From assembly GCA_023392205.1 (NCBI GenBank), contig JAEVZN010000487.1:1-7367 (forward strand): a stretch of 7,367 bases of DNA, written 5' to 3'. This stretch comes from Pseudomonadota bacterium. Lineage in GTDB: Bacteria; Pseudomonadota; Alphaproteobacteria; Rhizobiales; Xanthobacteraceae. The position numbers and the translations under genes are program-made. Positions 4,939-7,367 of the stretch are shown here, in pieces. Numbering within the stretch: the first letter of the stretch is position 1; each line of letters starts with the position of its first letter. The notes below the pieces were generated by a model that saw nothing but the letters and a program-made list of their open reading frames with translations, did not search any database and was not told the origin of the DNA.

Positions 4939-7218
4939 TTACCCGCTGACGTTATAGGCGGCAAGGGCCGCCATGTTGACGAGATGGCTGTCCTTGGCGC
5001 CAAGCGTCACGATCTGCACGGGACGGTCGAGGCCGACCAGGATCGGACCGATCACGGTTGAGCCGCCGAGTTCCTGCAGAAGCTTGGTCGAGATCGAGGC
5101 GGAATGAAACGCCGGCATGACCAGCACGTTGGCGGGGCCGGTCAGGCGGCAGAACGGATACGACGCCTGGGTCTCCGGGTTGAGCGCCACATCGGCGGCC
5201 ATTTCGCCATCATATTCGAAATCGACGCGGCGCTGGTCGAGGATGCGCACAGCCTCCTGGACATGCGCCGAGCGTTCGCCGGCCGGATGACCAAAGGTCG
5301 AAAAGGCCAGCAAAGCTAGCCGCGGTTCGTGCCCGAGGCGGCGCGCGACGCCTGCCACTTCAACCGCTATATCGGCCAGTTCCTTCGCGTTCGGCATTTC
5401 CGTCACCGCCGTATCGGCGACGATCACGGTGCGCCCGCGTGGTGCCAGCACGATCGACACGCCGATCACCCGGTGGCCGGGCTTCGGATCGATGCAGCGC
5501 CGGACATCCTCCAGCGCGACGGAGAAATTGCGGGTGACGCCGGTCACCATCGCATCCGCATCGCCGAGCGCCACCATACAGGCGGCAAAGTGATTGCGGT
5601 CCTGATTCACCAGGCGCTGGCAATCGCGCACGAGGAAGCCCTTGCGCTGCAGGCGCTCGTAGAGATAGCTCGCATAATCGGCATTGCGCTTGGACACGCG
5701 GGCATTCACGACGCGGATATTACCCCCCAGTTCGACGCCAAGTTCGGCTGCCGTCTCGCTCACCCGGTCTTCGCGGCCGACCAGCAGCGCTGTGCCCAGC
5801 CCCTGATTAACGAAGCTCGCTGCGGCGCGGATCACCTGCTCCTCTTCGCCTTCTGCGAACACCACGCGTTTGGGCGAGCGCCGCAGACGATCGAAGACCC
5901 GCTGAAGTACGCCGGCCACCGGATCGCGACGCGTGCGCAATTGCTGGCGATAGGCCTCCATGTCGACGATCGGCTTGCGCGAGACGCCGGTTTCCATCGC
6001 CGCCTTGGCGACGGCAGGGGGAACGAAAGAGATCAGCCGCGGATCGAAAGGCACCGGAATGATGTAATCCGGCCCAAATTTTGGGCGAGCGCCATAGGCG
6101 GCGGCCACTTCGTCCGGCACGTCCTCCCGTGCGAGATCGGCCAGCGCATGGGCTGCAGCAATCTTCATTTCCATGTTGATGGTGGTGGCACGTACATCCA
6201 GTGCGCCACGGAAAATATAGGGAAAGCCCAACACGTTGTTGATCTGGTTCGGGTAGTCGGAGCGTCCCGTCGCCATGATGGCATCATCGCGCACTTCGGC
6301 GACCTCTTCTGCGGTGATCTCGGGATCCGGATTGGCCATCGCAAAGATGATCGGCTGATCGGCCATGGTGCGCACCATATCCTTGGTCACCGCACCTTTG
6401 GCGGACAGGCCGAAAAAGACGTCGGCGTCGCCCAGCGCATCGGCCAGTGTGCGCGCATCGGTCTTCACCGCATGCGCCGACTTCCACTGGTTCATGCCGT
6501 CGGAGCGTCCCTGATAGATGACGCCCTTGGTGTCGCACAGGATCAGGTTCTCGTGCGGAAAGCCGATCGCTTCCAGCAATTCCAGGCAGGCAATGCCGGC
6601 GGCGCCGGCGCCGTTGCAGACGAGTTTGGTGGTTTTGACGTCACGGCCGGTCAGCGCAAGCGCGTTGAGGAGGCCCGCTGCAGCGATGATGGCGGTGCCG
6701 TGCTGGTCGTCGTGAAAGACCGGAACCTCGAGCAATTCGCGCAACCGCTGCTCGATGATGAAGCATTCCGGTGCCTTGATGTCTTCGAGATTGATCCCGC
6801 CCCAGCTTTTGCCGAGCAGCTTGATGCAATCGATGAAGGCCTGGGGATCTTCGGTGGAGACTTCCAGATCGATGGAATCGATGTCGGCGAAGCGCTTGAA
6901 CAGCACCGCCTTGCCTTCCATCACCGGCTTTGCGGCCAGTGCTCCGCGATTGCCGAGCCCCAGAATGGCAGTGCCGTTTGTGATGACCGCGACGAAATTG
7001 CCCTTGGTCGTGTAATCGTAGGCGCGGCTCTCGTCCTCGGCGATGGCCAGGACCGGAACCGCAACACCCGGCGAATAGGCCAGGGACAAATCGCGCTGGG
7101 TGGCCATCGGCTTGGTGGCGACCACCTCCAACTTGCCGGGGCGGCCTTCGGAATGGAACAGAAGGGCTTCCTGATCGGTAAAATGAGGCCGCTTGGGGCG
7201 GCGAGGCGGAAGGGACAT
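4939..7218 (-). CDS. maeB: NADP-dependent malic enzyme with C-terminal phosphotransacetylase-like domain
   Basis: Malic enzyme oxidatively decarboxylates malate to pyruvate with NAD(P)+ and a divalent metal, supplying pyruvate and NADPH during growth on C4 acids. The product is 759 aa, the size of the MaeB-type fusion. The N-terminal catalytic half (about 1-415) has YSPGVAVP at 48-55, Lys97 in AAKPVMEGK, acidic NLEDIKAPECF at 143-153, FHDDQHGTA at 168-176, the dinucleotide loop CNGAGAAGIA at 201-210, and AMANPDPEIT at 293-302. The C-terminal half (about 430-755) resembles phosphate acetyltransferase; in characterised relatives it affects oligomerisation and acetyl-CoA control, not catalysis. 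I chose the ATG at 7218 because AAGGAG lies 5 nt upstream; an in-frame ATG at 7242 adds eight residues but has no ribosome binding site. Rhizobia carry both NAD (Dme) and NADP (Tme) versions, and cofactor preference cannot be fixed from sequence alone. Confidence 0.95.
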   Translation of the reverse strand: MSLPPRRPKRPHFTDQEALLFHSEGRPGKLEVVATKPMATQRDLSLAYSPGVAVPVLAIAEDESRAYDYTTKGNFVAVITNGTAILGLGNRGALAAKPVMEGKAVLFKRFADIDSIDLEVSTEDPQAFIDCIKLLGKSWGGINLEDIKAPECFIIEQRLRELLEVPVFHDDQHGTAIIAAAGLLNALALTGRDVKTTKLVCNGAGAAGIACLELLEAIGFPHENLILCDTKGVIYQGRSDGMNQWKSAHAVKTDARTLADALGDADVFFGLSAKGAVTKDMVRTMADQPIIFAMANPDPEITAEEVAEVRDDAIMATGRSDYPNQINNVLGFPYIFRGALDVRATTINMEMKIAAAHALADLAREDVPDEVAAAYGARPKFGPDYIIPVPFDPRLISFVPPAVAKAAMETGVSRKPIVDMEAYRQQLRTRRDPVAGVLQRVFDRLRRSPKRVVFAEGEEEQVIRAAASFVNQGLGTALLVGREDRVSETAAELGVELGGNIRVVNARVSKRNADYASYLYERLQRKGFLVRDCQRLVNQDRNHFAACMVALGDADAMVTGVTRNFSVALEDVRRCIDPKPGHRVIGVSIVLAPRGRTVIVADTAVTEMPNAKELADIAVEVAGVARRLGHEPRLALLAFSTFGHPAGERSAHVQEAVRILDQRRVDFEYDGEMAADVALNPETQASYPFCRLTGPANVLVMPAFHSASISTKLLQELGGSTVIGPILVGLDRPVQIVTLGAKDSHLVNMAALAAYNVSG

Positions 7219-7229
7219 TACAACTCCTT
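7219..7229 (-). promoter_or_regulatory. Ribosome binding site deciding the maeB start
   Basis: On the minus strand AAGGAG (7229-7224) followed by TTGTA precedes the ATG at 7218. This near-perfect Shine-Dalgarno is the only one near the N-terminus. It rules in favour of the shorter protein beginning MSLPPRRPKRPHF over the in-frame ATG at 7242. Confidence 0.85.
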
Positions 7230-7367
7230 GGACGCAGGCCATTTTTTTGGGCGGGATCCCGCCTTGTGGCGACGTTACCGGAACAAACAGTCCGGGCTCA
7301 AGAACGAACCTAATCCACGTTGGGCGCGTCTAATCGGTTGAATGCCGCTTCCGGGACGGGTACGAGG
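7230..7367 (-). promoter_or_regulatory. maeB upstream region with GC palindrome
   Basis: About 140 bp upstream of maeB are visible. A perfect 14-bp palindrome GGCGGGATCCCGCC (7250-7263) lies about 21 bp upstream of the AAGGAG element, separated from it by an A7 run (minus strand) at 7242-7248. As DNA it could be an operator; as RNA it would fold into a short GC hairpin, but with A residues after it, so it is not a terminator for maeB-direction transcripts. I see no convincing -35/-10 pair; TTGAGC followed 17 nt later by GTAACG is the best and is weak. No gene is identifiable in the remaining bases before the window edge. Confidence 0.4.

Noticed and set aside
3889..5061. 390-codon open frame on the plus strand
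   Set aside because: Spans the antisense of the aldolase plus the rpsT leader and the end of maeB. No motifs, no plausible ribosome binding site; a codon-bias shadow.
7219..7242. Upstream in-frame ATG extending maeB by eight residues
   Set aside because: No Shine-Dalgarno in front of it, while the ATG at 7218 has AAGGAG at ideal spacing; the extra residues would lie on the ribosome binding site itself.
5329..7341. 670-codon open frame on the plus strand opposite maeB
   Set aside because: It mirrors maeB almost end to end, lacks recognisable domains, and is rich in His, Arg, Asp and Gly as expected for the antisense of a GC-biased gene. The minus-strand frame is an unmistakable malic enzyme.

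Overview
This is an ordinary chromosomal housekeeping segment. It most likely comes from an alphaproteobacterium of the Hyphomicrobiales, and the Bradyrhizobium/Rhodopseudomonas/Nitrobacter/Afipia group (Nitrobacteraceae) is the best fit. Three things point there: GC-rich coding sequence with strong third-position G/C bias (hence long antisense shadow ORFs), a DnaA starting [16 protein letters not shown], and the gene order rpsT - dnaA - dnaN. The genus call is inference from remembered family sequences; no search was run.

All five genes lie on the minus strand, so transcription runs from high to low coordinates. First come maeB (7218-4939), an NADP-type malic enzyme fused to a phosphotransacetylase-like domain, and, 48 bp later, a dihydrodipicolinate synthase/N-acetylneuraminate lyase family aldolase (4890-3991). 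The two are probably co-transcribed, and a stem-loop directly after the aldolase stop codon (3952-3990) appears to end the unit. A near-consensus housekeeping promoter (3950-3922) then drives rpsT (3819-3553, ribosomal protein S20). The predicted rpsT mRNA starts at the base of a strong hairpin (3916-3879). A textbook intrinsic terminator follows rpsT (3521-3491).

Next is about 1 kb without a convincing gene (2460-3490). It is richer in A+T than its surroundings and holds several inverted and direct repeats, but I found no consensus DnaA box. It must contain the dnaA promoter and leader. Despite its position next to dnaA I cannot support calling it oriC. Then come dnaA (2459-1008), complete at 483 aa, and after a 141-bp gap with a small stem-loop, dnaN (866-1), cut by the window edge in its third clamp domain.

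Functionally, dnaA/dnaN are replication initiation and processivity genes, rpsT is translational, and maeB with the aldolase belongs to central C4/pyruvate metabolism. I saw no mobile element, CRISPR array, tRNA, rRNA, phage or defence gene, and no evidence of a new multi-gene system. The points most worth a second look are regulatory (the rpsT leader hairpin, the repeats upstream of dnaA, the palindrome upstream of maeB) and enzymatic (an aldolase lacking the DapA substrate arginine).
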